DNA of 25,731 nt. Source: a virus. The translations under genes and the position numbers were made by a program. Shown here piece after piece: positions 6,273-12,435 of this stretch. The DNA is taken from positions 1 to 25,731 of the IMG/VR virus record IMGVR_UViG_3300044823_000318, one strand, 5' to 3'. Below the pieces are notes generated by a model. That model made no database searches. It had not been told where the DNA came from and was given only the letters and a program-made list of their open reading frames with translations. The first letter of the stretch is position 1. Each line of letters opens with the position of its first letter.

Positions 6273-7019
6273 ATGAACATAGAAAAAAAATATTGGGATA
6301 TTTGGGATAATATAACCTTTAAGACTATCAGTTATCATAAAAATTTTGATTTGGTCAATGATGATGAAAGTCTTATTACTGAATATTGTGGGACAATATC
6401 TCTTATAAGATTAGCTGAATATAAACCACCACTTCTTATGGGTGAATTTGAACTTTCAACATGGAATATTGAATTAGGTAATAAATTTAATGCTAACATT
6501 AATAAGTTAATTAAATGTCACAAAATTGATATTGTTTACAGTGAATTGATGAATGTCATTAAAAAGGGAGATATTGATGTTAATAAATTCAATAAAATAG
6601 TTTTTGTTAACAATGTTATTCTTCGTCCAGAATTCAGAAAGTTTGGTTTAACCGAAGAATTGGTTGAATTGTTATATAGAGAACATTATGTTAATGGAGG
6701 TACAATTATTGCACTGGTAATGCCTCTTCAAAACAATCCAATTGATACTGAATATTATTTTAAGGAAAAAATTGTTGAAATTAGACCTTCACTTCAAAAT
6801 TATAACGAAATTGAACTTATTCCATCAGTTGAATATTATTGTTTAAATGACTTGCTTGAAAAAAAAGATACTGAAAAAAACGAATATAAATTATTTTCGG
6901 TTGCAGCAAGATGTGGATTTACACGTATTGGAGAATCATATTTATTTCAATATTCGCCAGAGAAAACAATTGAAAGAATGATTGAAAAAAGAGATTATAA
7001 ATTAAAGTTAAATTCTTAA
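6273..7019 (+). CDS. GNAT-like acetyltransferase
   Basis: The 248-residue protein has features of a Gcn5-related N-acetyltransferase. The central strand and helix read VNNVILRPEFRKFGLTEELVE, where RKFGLT occupies the R/Q-x2-G-x-G/A acetyl-CoA pyrophosphate loop, followed by a helix. The next strand is GGTIIALVMPLQNNP, and the C-terminus has KLFSVAARCGFTRIGESYLFQY, resembling the closing 'Y..GF...G' strand pair of GNATs. The N-terminal third is not recognised. The loop is imperfect (T for G/A), so activity is uncertain. A phage acetyltransferase could modify host proteins, alarm nucleotides or nucleobases. It is first in its unit behind a host-type promoter, with the small helical gene 5 bases downstream. 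Confidence 0.65.
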   Translation: MNIEKKYWDIWDNITFKTISYHKNFDLVNDDESLITEYCGTISLIRLAEYKPPLLMGEFELSTWNIELGNKFNANINKLIKCHKIDIVYSELMNVIKKGDIDVNKFNKIVFVNNVILRPEFRKFGLTEELVELLYREHYVNGGTIIALVMPLQNNPIDTEYYFKEKIVEIRPSLQNYNEIELIPSVEYYCLNDLLEKKDTEKNEYKLFSVAARCGFTRIGESYLFQYSPEKTIERMIEKRDYKLKLNS

Positions 7020-7024
7020 ATATT

Positions 7025-7270
7025 ATGTCAAAAAAGAAGAACTCAAAAAAGATTGGAAAGCTCAATGCGGGTTATTATCATGAAGCAATTGACAGGGCAT
7101 ATATTGTCGCAAATATGATTGAAGATGTATTGGTTGAGCATCCTGTTTTTATGAAGCATGGAAGACTACGTAGAAGAATTAAAAAAGCACAAAAATTAAT
7201 TCTTGAAGCATATCAACTTGTTGGAGGATTAGAATATAAATTATTTCCAGATAAAGGTAATAATAAGTAG
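7025..7270 (+). CDS. Small basic helical protein
   Basis: An 81-residue protein, unrecognised. It is mostly alpha-helical with a strongly basic N-terminus (MSKKKNSKKIGK) and a basic centre (GRLRRRIKKAQKL), which would suit nucleic-acid binding or contact with acidic partners. The middle helix AIDRAYIVANMIEDVLVEHP is amphipathic. It begins 5 bases after the GNAT-like gene and should share its host-type promoter. No membrane segment is present. Confidence 0.72.
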   Translation: MSKKKNSKKIGKLNAGYYHEAIDRAYIVANMIEDVLVEHPVFMKHGRLRRRIKKAQKLILEAYQLVGGLEYKLFPDKGNNK

Positions 7271-7293
7271 TTTGTAATTTATTTAAATTTATA

Positions 7294-7303
7294 AGTATTT
7301 ATA
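7294..7303 (+). promoter_or_regulatory. Class 3 (late-type) box AGTATTTATA
   Basis: The box ends 10 bases before ATG 7314. It may drive the small frame 7314-7511 and the lytic transglycosylase behind it, in keeping with late lysis expression. Confidence 0.6.
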
Positions 7304-7313
7304 AAAAATAATA

Positions 7314-7511
7314 ATGATAAAAAATAAGAACATATCAGCAAATTTTAATTATACTCATTGGAATATTAACTCTCGAAAAGTTGATATTGTTCAAAATTTA
7401 GACGTACTAAGTTCTCTAATACCCAGAAAAACACACATTTCTGGGCATTTTCATTTAATGCAAGTTAAATTTACTAAAAATAAGACTTGTAAACAACTGA
7501 TTTTCAATTAA
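7314..7511 (+). CDS. Possible 65-residue protein, or a leader RNA
   Basis: This frame encodes a basic, Asn- and Ile-rich protein (NFNYTHWNINSRK, KTHISGHFHLMQVKF) that I do not recognise. The AGTATTTATA box at 7294 fits ATG 7314 as a start. Against a simple protein gene, an 8-bp hairpin (7422-7445) sits about 110 bases in, so the transcript could equally be a structured leader for the lytic transglycosylase gene 24 bases downstream, or a decayed gene. Confidence 0.45.
   Translation: MIKNKNISANFNYTHWNINSRKVDIVQNLDVLSSLIPRKTHISGHFHLMQVKFTKNKTCKQLIFN
7422..7450 (+). terminator. Hairpin inside the 7314-7511 frame
   Basis: CCCAGAAA (7422-7429) pairs with TTTCTGGG (7438-7445) over the loop AACACACA, followed by CATTTTCATTT. 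The T-tract is interrupted, so this is a weak terminator or another RNA structure ahead of the lytic transglycosylase gene. Confidence 0.4.
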
Positions 7512-7535
7512 ATAATATTACTAAAATTTAAATTT

Positions 7536-8174
7536 ATGAAAAAATTTATCCTATTGTTAATATTTATGCTCTTTTGGTTTTTTATTGATGGGTCTTTTGG
7601 CGGTATTGAAAATGACACCATTAAAAATTATGAAATGCAAAGAATTAAAAGAGAAATGTATCTCAAAGGTTTAATTCAACAGATCGAAAGCGAATCTGAA
7701 GTAACAATTCCAGATTATGTTGATATTAAATATGTTGAATATATGTATGATCTTTCAAAAAAACTTGATTTACCAACAAGAATGGTTTTCAGACTGGTAT
7801 ATAGAGAATCACATTTTATTGATACCATTGTATCTCGTGAAGGAGCAGAAGGATTTTTTCAAGTAATGCCAGACACGTATGAATTGTACAGAAAAGCACT
7901 TCAAGTTGATACTCTTAAACTTAATGATAATCAGAAGAATATTTATATTGGCATGCATATGTTAAAAGATTTATATGATTATTGGATTGAAAAGGGTAAA
8001 CCCAATAATTATTCATGGAAACTAAGTCTTGCTTGTTATAATGCTGGTATGGGTAAAGTGCTCCATTATCATGGAATTCCACCCTATAAAGAAACAATTA
8101 GTTATATAAAATTTATTTTACAACCTCCATTAAATTCTCAATTAGTTACAACTAATTATTTAACAAATAAATAG
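7536..8174 (+). CDS. Lytic transglycosylase (SLT domain), exported
   Basis: The 212-residue protein cuts the glycan strand of peptidoglycan. It begins with a signal or anchor segment (MKKFILLLIFMLFWFFI), placing the catalytic domain in the periplasm. The SLT/GH23 motifs are present in order: YRESHF with catalytic E91, GAEGFFQVMPDT at 103-114 (family GxxGLMQxMPxT), and ACYNAG at 166-171 before a helix. The short length, with no LysM or tail-protein sequence, suggests a dedicated lysis or entry enzyme and not a tail-associated hydrolase. It lies behind a class 3 box and 2 bases before the next gene. With the GH25 lysozyme at 11296 the phage has two active-looking wall enzymes of different chemistry. 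Confidence 0.9.
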   Translation: MKKFILLLIFMLFWFFIDGSFGGIENDTIKNYEMQRIKREMYLKGLIQQIESESEVTIPDYVDIKYVEYMYDLSKKLDLPTRMVFRLVYRESHFIDTIVSREGAEGFFQVMPDTYELYRKALQVDTLKLNDNQKNIYIGMHMLKDLYDYWIEKGKPNNYSWKLSLACYNAGMGKVLHYHGIPPYKETISYIKFILQPPLNSQLVTTNYLTNK

Positions 8175-8175
8175 T

Positions 8176-8469
8176 ATGAAAACATACATCCGAACAGTAC
8201 ATGCAGAAGAATACTCCGATGGCAGCAAAACATTAGGTATTCTTTTAAATCACGATGAAGAAAATTATAAAGAAAGTTTTCCATATATTTACAATCATAA
8301 AAATACTATGTATATTTTTTTCAATACAATGGTGGACTTATTTGATTATTTGCTTTATGGTGAAAGCAAAATGAAAAGAGCATATATGGAAGAATTTGAA
8401 TTTGATAACTTATATGATGCTGATTTCATAAACGGTAAATTTAATGAAGAATTAACTTGGGTTGAATAA
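8176..8469 (+). CDS. Acidic protein of unknown function
   Basis: The 97-residue protein is acidic, rich in Tyr, Phe, Asp and Glu (MEEFEFDNLYDADFI), and I do not recognise it. Several short beta strands are likely (KTLGILLNHDEENY, TMYIFFNTMVDLFDYLLY). There is no signal peptide. It starts one base after the transglycosylase stop (TAGT-ATG), so the two are co-expressed; a small acidic protein next to a lysis enzyme might regulate it. It is the last plus-strand gene, ending only 20 bases from the last codon of the opposing minus-strand gene. Confidence 0.72.
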   Translation: MKTYIRTVHAEEYSDGSKTLGILLNHDEENYKESFPYIYNHKNTMYIFFNTMVDLFDYLLYGESKMKRAYMEEFEFDNLYDADFINGKFNEELTWVE

Positions 8470-8489
8470 TATATAATGAAAATAAAACT

Positions 8490-9316
8490 TTATACTTGCC
8501 TTAATTCATTTATGAGCTGAATAACCAGATTTGTTTGTGTTGCTGATTGCAATGCTACAAATTCTAAGGTTTCAACAGGTTTTTCGCTAAAGTTTTCCCA
8601 ATAATACTTACTAAGTTCGTTATTCGGTAATAGATCAACTGTTTTTTCAAACCAAGAAACTCTGCAATTAACATTAATGGAGAATAATCAAAACCATTAA
8701 ATTTCCAAACATTAACTGTATCTATAATACCAGACTCCCAAGGTTTAACATTAAATACTCTTTTTAATAAATATGGTAAATATTTAACGGTCTGAAATTC
8801 TTTTTTATTAACCATATATCTTTTCATTAAAAGAGGAATATCATAACTAATTATATTATGACCACATAATATTGAAAATATTTGTGGTGACGATTTTGAA
8901 TCATCCCTTGATATTTCATCCAATACGTACATGAACTGTTCAATAACAACAATTTCATTGTCATTTGCAATCCTTTTTAATTGCCTTTTAAGCTCACCCT
9001 TTTCGCTATATGCAGTAGCATATGTTATTGCAACAATTTTGCTGAATTCAGGATGTTGAATAGCATTATCTTCATAAATATGATTTTGAATTAATTGTAT
9101 TGCTTCCGATTCATTAGTTATAAGTGATTTAACTTCATGAACTTCATTAATTTCACAATTACATTTGACTTTTGAAAGATATTTCCATCGTTCATACATC
9201 TTGGAATTCTTTGACTGTAAGTCTGTGAGTGTAGGATAAATTAAAACTGCTTTAACGTTAAAAAAAAGCATGTTAAAAATGCTTTGCGGGTTAAATACAT
9301 CATCAAATAGTGCCAT
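8490..9316 (-). CDS. Inactive-looking PolB-type 3'-5' exonuclease-fold protein, frameshifted
   Basis: The protein aligns in pattern with the bacterial 'exonuclease related to the PolB exonuclease domain' group. The family's Exo I strand FLDIETV is here FFNVKAV, so both acidic residues are replaced (N20, K22). Exo II survives (CGHNIISYDIPLL, D159), as do KPWESGIIDTVNVWKF and SPLMLIAEFLGLKK. As written the frame then leaves the family and stops at 8564. One extra A in the A6 run (T8642-8647 on the plus strand) restores 49 more residues (VDLLPNNELSKYYWENF...) with stop at 8490, clearly the true C-terminus; the expected Exo III aspartate is also absent there. So the fold is kept but catalysis looks lost. 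The frameshift may be a sequencing error, a mutation or recoding. A host-type -7 box lies upstream. Confidence 0.75.
8642..8647 (-). other. Frameshift site at an A6 run
   Basis: Six A's on the coding strand (TTG-AAA-AAA-CAG). Reading on in frame 0 ends after 28 further codons with an unlike sequence; moving to the -1 frame gives the family-like C-terminus to 8490. One missing A explains it. Confidence 0.75.
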
Positions 9317-9348
9317 AAATTATTTTTATTTAAAGGTTTAATACTATG

Positions 9349-9356
9349 CAAATATA
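9349..9356 (-). promoter_or_regulatory. Partial host-type promoter (TATATTTG)
   Basis: TATATTTG on the minus strand, 32 bases before ATG 9316, matches the Bacteroidetes -7 box TAnnTTTG. No good TTG is found about 19 bases upstream, so strength is uncertain. It falls in the short gap before the exonuclease-fold gene. Confidence 0.4.
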
Positions 9357-9362
9357 CTCAAA

Positions 9363-9728
9363 TTATTTTAATTCTAAAGAAATATTAAAAATAAAATGAA
9401 AAAAATTTTTGATAGATGATTGTTTTTTAGATTTAATTTCATTGTAGATATCCTGTACATCATTATAACTATAACCCATTAATTCTTCTTTGGTATACTT
9501 CTCGTCATAATGTCTCAATATGTAAGGAATTAATTTCTGACTTTTAAGTGCCTGATTTCTTTTTTTTCTTTCAATTTCTTCGACAAGAATATCAGCGACT
9601 TCTTGAATTTCATGAGCAGTTAAATTCTTTTTTCTTGTAGTGTCTTCTTTTAGATATTCAGAAAATGCTTCATAATCTTTGCTATCATCTTCTGAATCGA
9701 TTGACAATATTTTCTTATCAAAAGCCAT
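9363..9728 (-). CDS. Charged helical protein of unknown function
   Basis: A 121-residue hydrophilic protein without recognised motif. The N-terminal 30 residues are acidic (SIDSEDDSKDYEAF) and probably disordered; the rest is helical, with HEIQEVADILVEEIERKKR and a Lys-rich stretch before a hydrophobic end (FFHFIFNISLELK). It starts 5 bases after the 9734-10282 gene and is the last member of the run of genes descending from 10783. Composition and position fit a small virion or assembly protein, but nothing proves that. Confidence 0.72.
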   Translation of the reverse strand: MAFDKKILSIDSEDDSKDYEAFSEYLKEDTTRKKNLTAHEIQEVADILVEEIERKKRNQALKSQKLIPYILRHYDEKYTKEELMGYSYNDVQDIYNEIKSKKQSSIKNFFHFIFNISLELK

Positions 9729-9733
9729 AAAAG

Positions 9734-10282
9734 TTATTTTACAACAGGTTCTTTGATTGAACTATTAACTGTTTCAGTTGCACCGCCAGTATTTGTTGTG
9801 GTAATATTTGCAAGTCTTTTAGTTTCCATCTCAGCTTTGGTGCTTCTGTGTCTTTTCGTTTCTTCACCTTCTGGACGCAAACTCTTTTCAAATTCTGCAT
9901 TAAGATTTTTAAATGAATTTTCTTTGATCTCGTCAAGTTCTTCATAAAATTCTTTAACTTCTTTCTCCAGAGTATTTCTCATTACTGCCATCTTATCGGT
10001 AAATTGTTTTTCTTTATCAGCAATTTTTTTATTGGTTGCTATTATGACTACAATAAATGCAACTAAATCATCAATAACAATATCAATGTTTTTTGGAGAT
10101 ATTTTTATTAATTTTCCAGTTTCTTCCTCACTGAGAATTTCACATTTAATTTCTTTGTTTTCATCAAAAACCCATCCTTTTGGTATACCAATTTCCATTT
10201 CATACCAGCCTTCCATTGGATTTCTTGTGATTGAAATTAAATAGCCCCTAATTGGGTCTAAAATTGATTCGATTGTTTTCAT
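9734..10282 (-). CDS. Coiled-coil protein of unknown function
   Basis: A 182-residue protein. The N-terminal half has beta-type sequence (GYLISITRNPMEGWYEMEIGIPKGW) followed by a hydrophobic strand or buried helix (IDDLVAFIVVIIAT). The middle is a long amphipathic coiled coil (KQFTDKMAVMRNTLEKEVKEF and onward), and the last 40 residues are Thr/Asn/Lys-rich and probably disordered. I do not recognise the family. It is separated from its neighbours by 3-5 bases and lies in the operon behind the class 3 box at 10834, so it is probably late and perhaps structural. Confidence 0.75.
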   Translation of the reverse strand: MKTIESILDPIRGYLISITRNPMEGWYEMEIGIPKGWVFDENKEIKCEILSEEETGKLIKISPKNIDIVIDDLVAFIVVIIATNKKIADKEKQFTDKMAVMRNTLEKEVKEFYEELDEIKENSFKNLNAEFEKSLRPEGEETKRHRSTKAEMETKRLANITTTNTGGATETVNSSIKEPVVK

Positions 10283-10285
10283 TAA

Positions 10286-10486
10286 TTATAATATATATGT
10301 AAAAAACATCGCTATTGATGCCCAAAGCATTATTTTTTCTGTATTATTTAATATAAAAGTAACATTTTCTTGTTTCAAAGCAAATCTTCCATATACTTTT
10401 ATAATTAAATCACTTAAGATATAAATTATAAAAATAATGGAAGAAATAAATAAGAACTGATATACTTTTTCAGCTAATATTGTCAT
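10286..10486 (-). CDS. Small membrane protein with two hydrophobic segments
   Basis: The 66-residue protein has two hydrophobic helices: FLFISSIIFIIYILSDLII (about 11-29) and IMLWASIAMFFTYIL (52-66), joined by a charged loop. Small proteins with two transmembrane helices in a phage late operon are candidate holins, but many other small membrane proteins look the same and holins have no diagnostic motif. The nearest lysis enzyme on this strand is the GH25 lysozyme, three genes upstream. It sits 3 bases from each neighbour, so it is certainly part of the operon from 10783. Confidence 0.72.
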   Translation of the reverse strand: MTILAEKVYQFLFISSIIFIIYILSDLIIKVYGRFALKQENVTFILNNTEKIMLWASIAMFFTYIL

Positions 10487-10489
10487 CTT

Positions 10490-10783
10490 TTATCCTTCTC
10501 CATGTGTTTGACCCGGGAGTGGTTGTGCTTTTGGTTGTGCAGGCGGGTTTTCTGTCAGTGTTTGATCAGACGTTACTGCTGGTGCAGGGTCTGGAAAATA
10601 TTGTTGTGTCAATGCCATCTCGCCATTCAAAAGAGTGATCTGTTTAAGTTTTTCTTCCATCTGGTCAATTTTTGACTTATAATTCATGTTAGGGTCTCCA
10701 GCAAGACGACCTAATTCAAGTTCTGCATAAAATTTTTCATTACCAAGTTGGTTGATAAGATCAACCTTTAAATTTACTGCCAT
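10490..10783 (-). CDS. Small protein with Pro/Gln-rich tail, first of its operon
   Basis: A 97-residue protein. Residues 1-60 are helical (VDLINQLGNEKFYAELELGR, IDQMEEKLKQITLLNGEMA); the rest is a flexible Pro/Gln/Ala tail (PAPAVTSDQ, PPAQPKAQPLPGQ). I do not recognise it. The codon use in the tail is less AT-rich than in the neighbours. A run of ten A's ends one base before the ATG on the coding strand, and the class 3 box at 10834 lies 50 bases upstream, longer than at other units. It heads the 10783-9363 gene run. Confidence 0.75.
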   Translation of the reverse strand: MAVNLKVDLINQLGNEKFYAELELGRLAGDPNMNYKSKIDQMEEKLKQITLLNGEMALTQQYFPDPAPAVTSDQTLTENPPAQPKAQPLPGQTHGEG

Positions 10784-10833
10784 GTTTTTTTTTTATTTAA
10801 TAAAATTATTTTTTAAGTTGTAAAAATAGTGAA

Positions 10834-10843
10834 TATAAATACT
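10834..10843 (-). promoter_or_regulatory. Class 3 (late-type) box AGTATTTATA
   Basis: Perfect box on the minus strand, 50 bases before ATG 10783, and 15 bases after the stop of the 10858-11295 gene. It probably starts the four-gene run down to 9363. Confidence 0.55.
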
Positions 10844-10857
10844 ATATGCAAGAGTTT

Positions 10858-11295
10858 TTAAACAATCTCCAATATATTTTTTTGCAAATTGACTGATTTA
10901 TCGTATATGTTGTATATTTCAACGAGAATATTTAAAATATTTTTATTTTTATCATTACTAATTTTGAATATACTTTCCCAAAACTTTTCATAATATTCTA
11001 ATGAAGTATTTTGATTTATATTCTCTTTATCAATCTTATAAAATTGATGATAATAATAATTATAAAAATATTGTTTTAAAACTTCATTTTTTCTAAAATC
11101 AATTTCCTCTAATAAAAATTCATCACAAACTTTTTTAAAACACCAAGAATAGTGATTATAAATATCTTCGTCCTTACTCAGACATTCTTTATCAAGATAA
11201 TATTTCTGAATATAATACAAGAGATTTAACGTGAAATCTTTAAATATTTCAACCCTGTCTTTAATTATTTGATATCTTTTACTATCATTACCCAT
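10858..11295 (-). CDS. Tyr/Lys-rich protein of unknown function
   Basis: A 145-residue protein, all-helical in appearance, rich in Tyr, Lys, Asn and Ile (KQYFYNYYYHQFYKI). No motif is recognised. It is much more AT-rich in codon choice than the lysozyme gene in front of it. The ATG follows the lysozyme stop with no base between (TAA-ATG), so it is translated by coupling and co-expressed with the lysozyme. A function in lysis control is possible from position alone. Confidence 0.7.
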   Translation of the reverse strand: MGNDSKRYQIIKDRVEIFKDFTLNLLYYIQKYYLDKECLSKDEDIYNHYSWCFKKVCDEFLLEEIDFRKNEVLKQYFYNYYYHQFYKIDKENINQNTSLEYYEKFWESIFKISNDKNKNILNILVEIYNIYDKSVNLQKNILEIV

Positions 11296-11976
11296 TTAAA
11301 ATTGATTAAAATAATCTTTCTTCATTATATCTAAATCAATATTCCCGTTATATCCATTAATTTGTCCTTGCTCGGTAAATTGCCAAATTTTCCATTCAGT
11401 CCAACCAAGTGGAATTAAGGGTAGATTAATTTCAGGATTATTCAAATAAGCTGCTACCCATAGTGAATATGAACCAAATTCATGTGTTGTATTAATATCC
11501 AGAAAACTTTTGTATGAATATATTATAACTGAAATATTTTGTGCTTGTAGACTCTGAATAAATGTGGTAATGAATCTGTTCATATGATCTACTTTATTGT
11601 CCCAGACAATTGAATTGGCATATGCTTCAATATCTAATGAAAGTGGCAGATCGGCAGTAGGTAAAAAACCAATATGACTAAGGACATTTTGTACTTCTGC
11701 ATTTGCATCGTCTTCAGGAGAATTTACATCTCCGGGTCTGGCAAAATGATAATAACCAATTTTTACACCGTTCTTTTGAGCTGAAAGAACTCTTGATTTT
11801 ACATCATAAATATTATCTTCATGTCCAGTTGTACCTTCGGTAATCTTTACGAACGCAAATTGAACTCCTGCTGCTTTTGCAAGACTCCATGTAATGTCCT
11901 TTTGATATTTTGAACAGTCAAGTCCGAGAACGCAGTCTAAACTATCTAATCTCTGTTGTGATATTGTTGAAACCAT
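11296..11976 (-). CDS. GH25 lysozyme (N,O-diacetylmuramidase), endolysin
   Basis: The 226-residue protein is a single glycoside hydrolase family 25 domain that hydrolyses the MurNAc-GlcNAc bond. Family features in order: GLDCSKYQ at 18-25 (D20), FAFVKITEGTT at 40-50, GVKIGYYHFARPGD at about 70-83, PLSLDIEAYA with the catalytic D115-x-E117, and the C-terminal WKIWQFTEQGQ...GNIDLDI. No signal peptide or wall-binding repeat is present, so it would need a holin or other route to reach the wall. A class 3 box lies 14 bases upstream and a terminator precedes that, so it starts its own late unit. It works alongside the SLT enzyme at 7536. Confidence 0.93.
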   Translation of the reverse strand: MVSTISQQRLDSLDCVLGLDCSKYQKDITWSLAKAAGVQFAFVKITEGTTGHEDNIYDVKSRVLSAQKNGVKIGYYHFARPGDVNSPEDDANAEVQNVLSHIGFLPTADLPLSLDIEAYANSIVWDNKVDHMNRFITTFIQSLQAQNISVIIYSYKSFLDINTTHEFGSYSLWVAAYLNNPEINLPLIPLGWTEWKIWQFTEQGQINGYNGNIDLDIMKKDYFNQF

Positions 11977-11990
11977 AATCTTCTTTTTCC

Positions 11991-12000
11991 TATAAATACT
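11991..12000 (-). promoter_or_regulatory. Class 3 (late-type) box AGTATTTATA
   Basis: Perfect box 14 bases before ATG 11976 of the lysozyme gene, directly downstream of a hairpin terminator (12005-12038). Confidence 0.7.
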
Positions 12001-12004
12001 TTAT

Positions 12005-12038
12005 AAATAAAATGGGATATAAATTTCTTCATATCCCA
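12005..12038 (-). terminator. Intrinsic terminator after the 12066-12434 gene
   Basis: On the minus strand TGGGATAT (12038-12031) pairs with ATATCCCA (12020-12013) around a 10-base loop and is followed by TTTTATTT. It ends the structural-protein unit just before the lysozyme promoter. Confidence 0.7.
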
Positions 12039-12065
12039 CAAATATAATAATAAAAATTTAATTTA

Positions 12066-12434
12066 TCAATAATAAATACTAATTAGTGAATTATATTCAT
12101 CGCTGGTAATTCCAAGTTCTTTCTTGATTTTTACTATTCTAATTTTATTGAGAATTACTGCACTAAATAAGTATAATACTAATGCTGACAATATGATTGC
12201 ATATAATCCAACAAAAATCTTAATAAATGTTTTGTTTGCATTAAATACTGTACCTAAAAATCCAACAAGAAATAAACCAAGTAATCCATAGGCAATACTG
12301 TTTTTCAATTCCATATTCTTTTGTTCTGTACTGGTTGAAAAATATTTGTATGCAAATTTTATAAACTTGCTCGGCAGATGCTTGTTATATGCTGAATCAA
12401 ATTGTTCTTTAGTTATAGTGCTTATATCTGTCAT
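12066..12434 (-). CDS. Membrane protein of unknown function
   Basis: A 122-residue protein with a soluble N-terminal part (residues 1-45, FIKFAYKYFSTST) and two strong membrane helices, SIAYGLLGLFLVGFLGTVF and IFVGLYAIILSALVLYLFSAV, then a basic helix (KIRIVKIKKELG) and a short tail. The family is not recognised. It starts one base after the stop of the 1071-residue protein and is followed by a terminator and the lysozyme gene, so a role at the membrane in assembly or lysis is possible. Confidence 0.75.
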   Translation of the reverse strand: MTDISTITKEQFDSAYNKHLPSKFIKFAYKYFSTSTEQKNMELKNSIAYGLLGLFLVGFLGTVFNANKTFIKIFVGLYAIILSALVLYLFSAVILNKIRIVKIKKELGITSDEYNSLISIYY

Positions 12435-12435
12435 A

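Noticed and set aside
8641-8648. A-AAA-AAC slippery heptamer for programmed -1 frameshifting
   Set aside because: The heptamer bases exist, but the zero frame reads TTG-AAA-AAA-CAG, not A-AAA-AAC in the required phase, and no obvious downstream pseudoknot was seen. Kept only as a possible simple frameshift.
12071-12080. AATAAATACT, a near-match to the class 3 box on the minus strand
   Set aside because: It encodes the last residues of the 12066-12434 gene, has one mismatch, and a perfect box with proper spacing lies at 11991.
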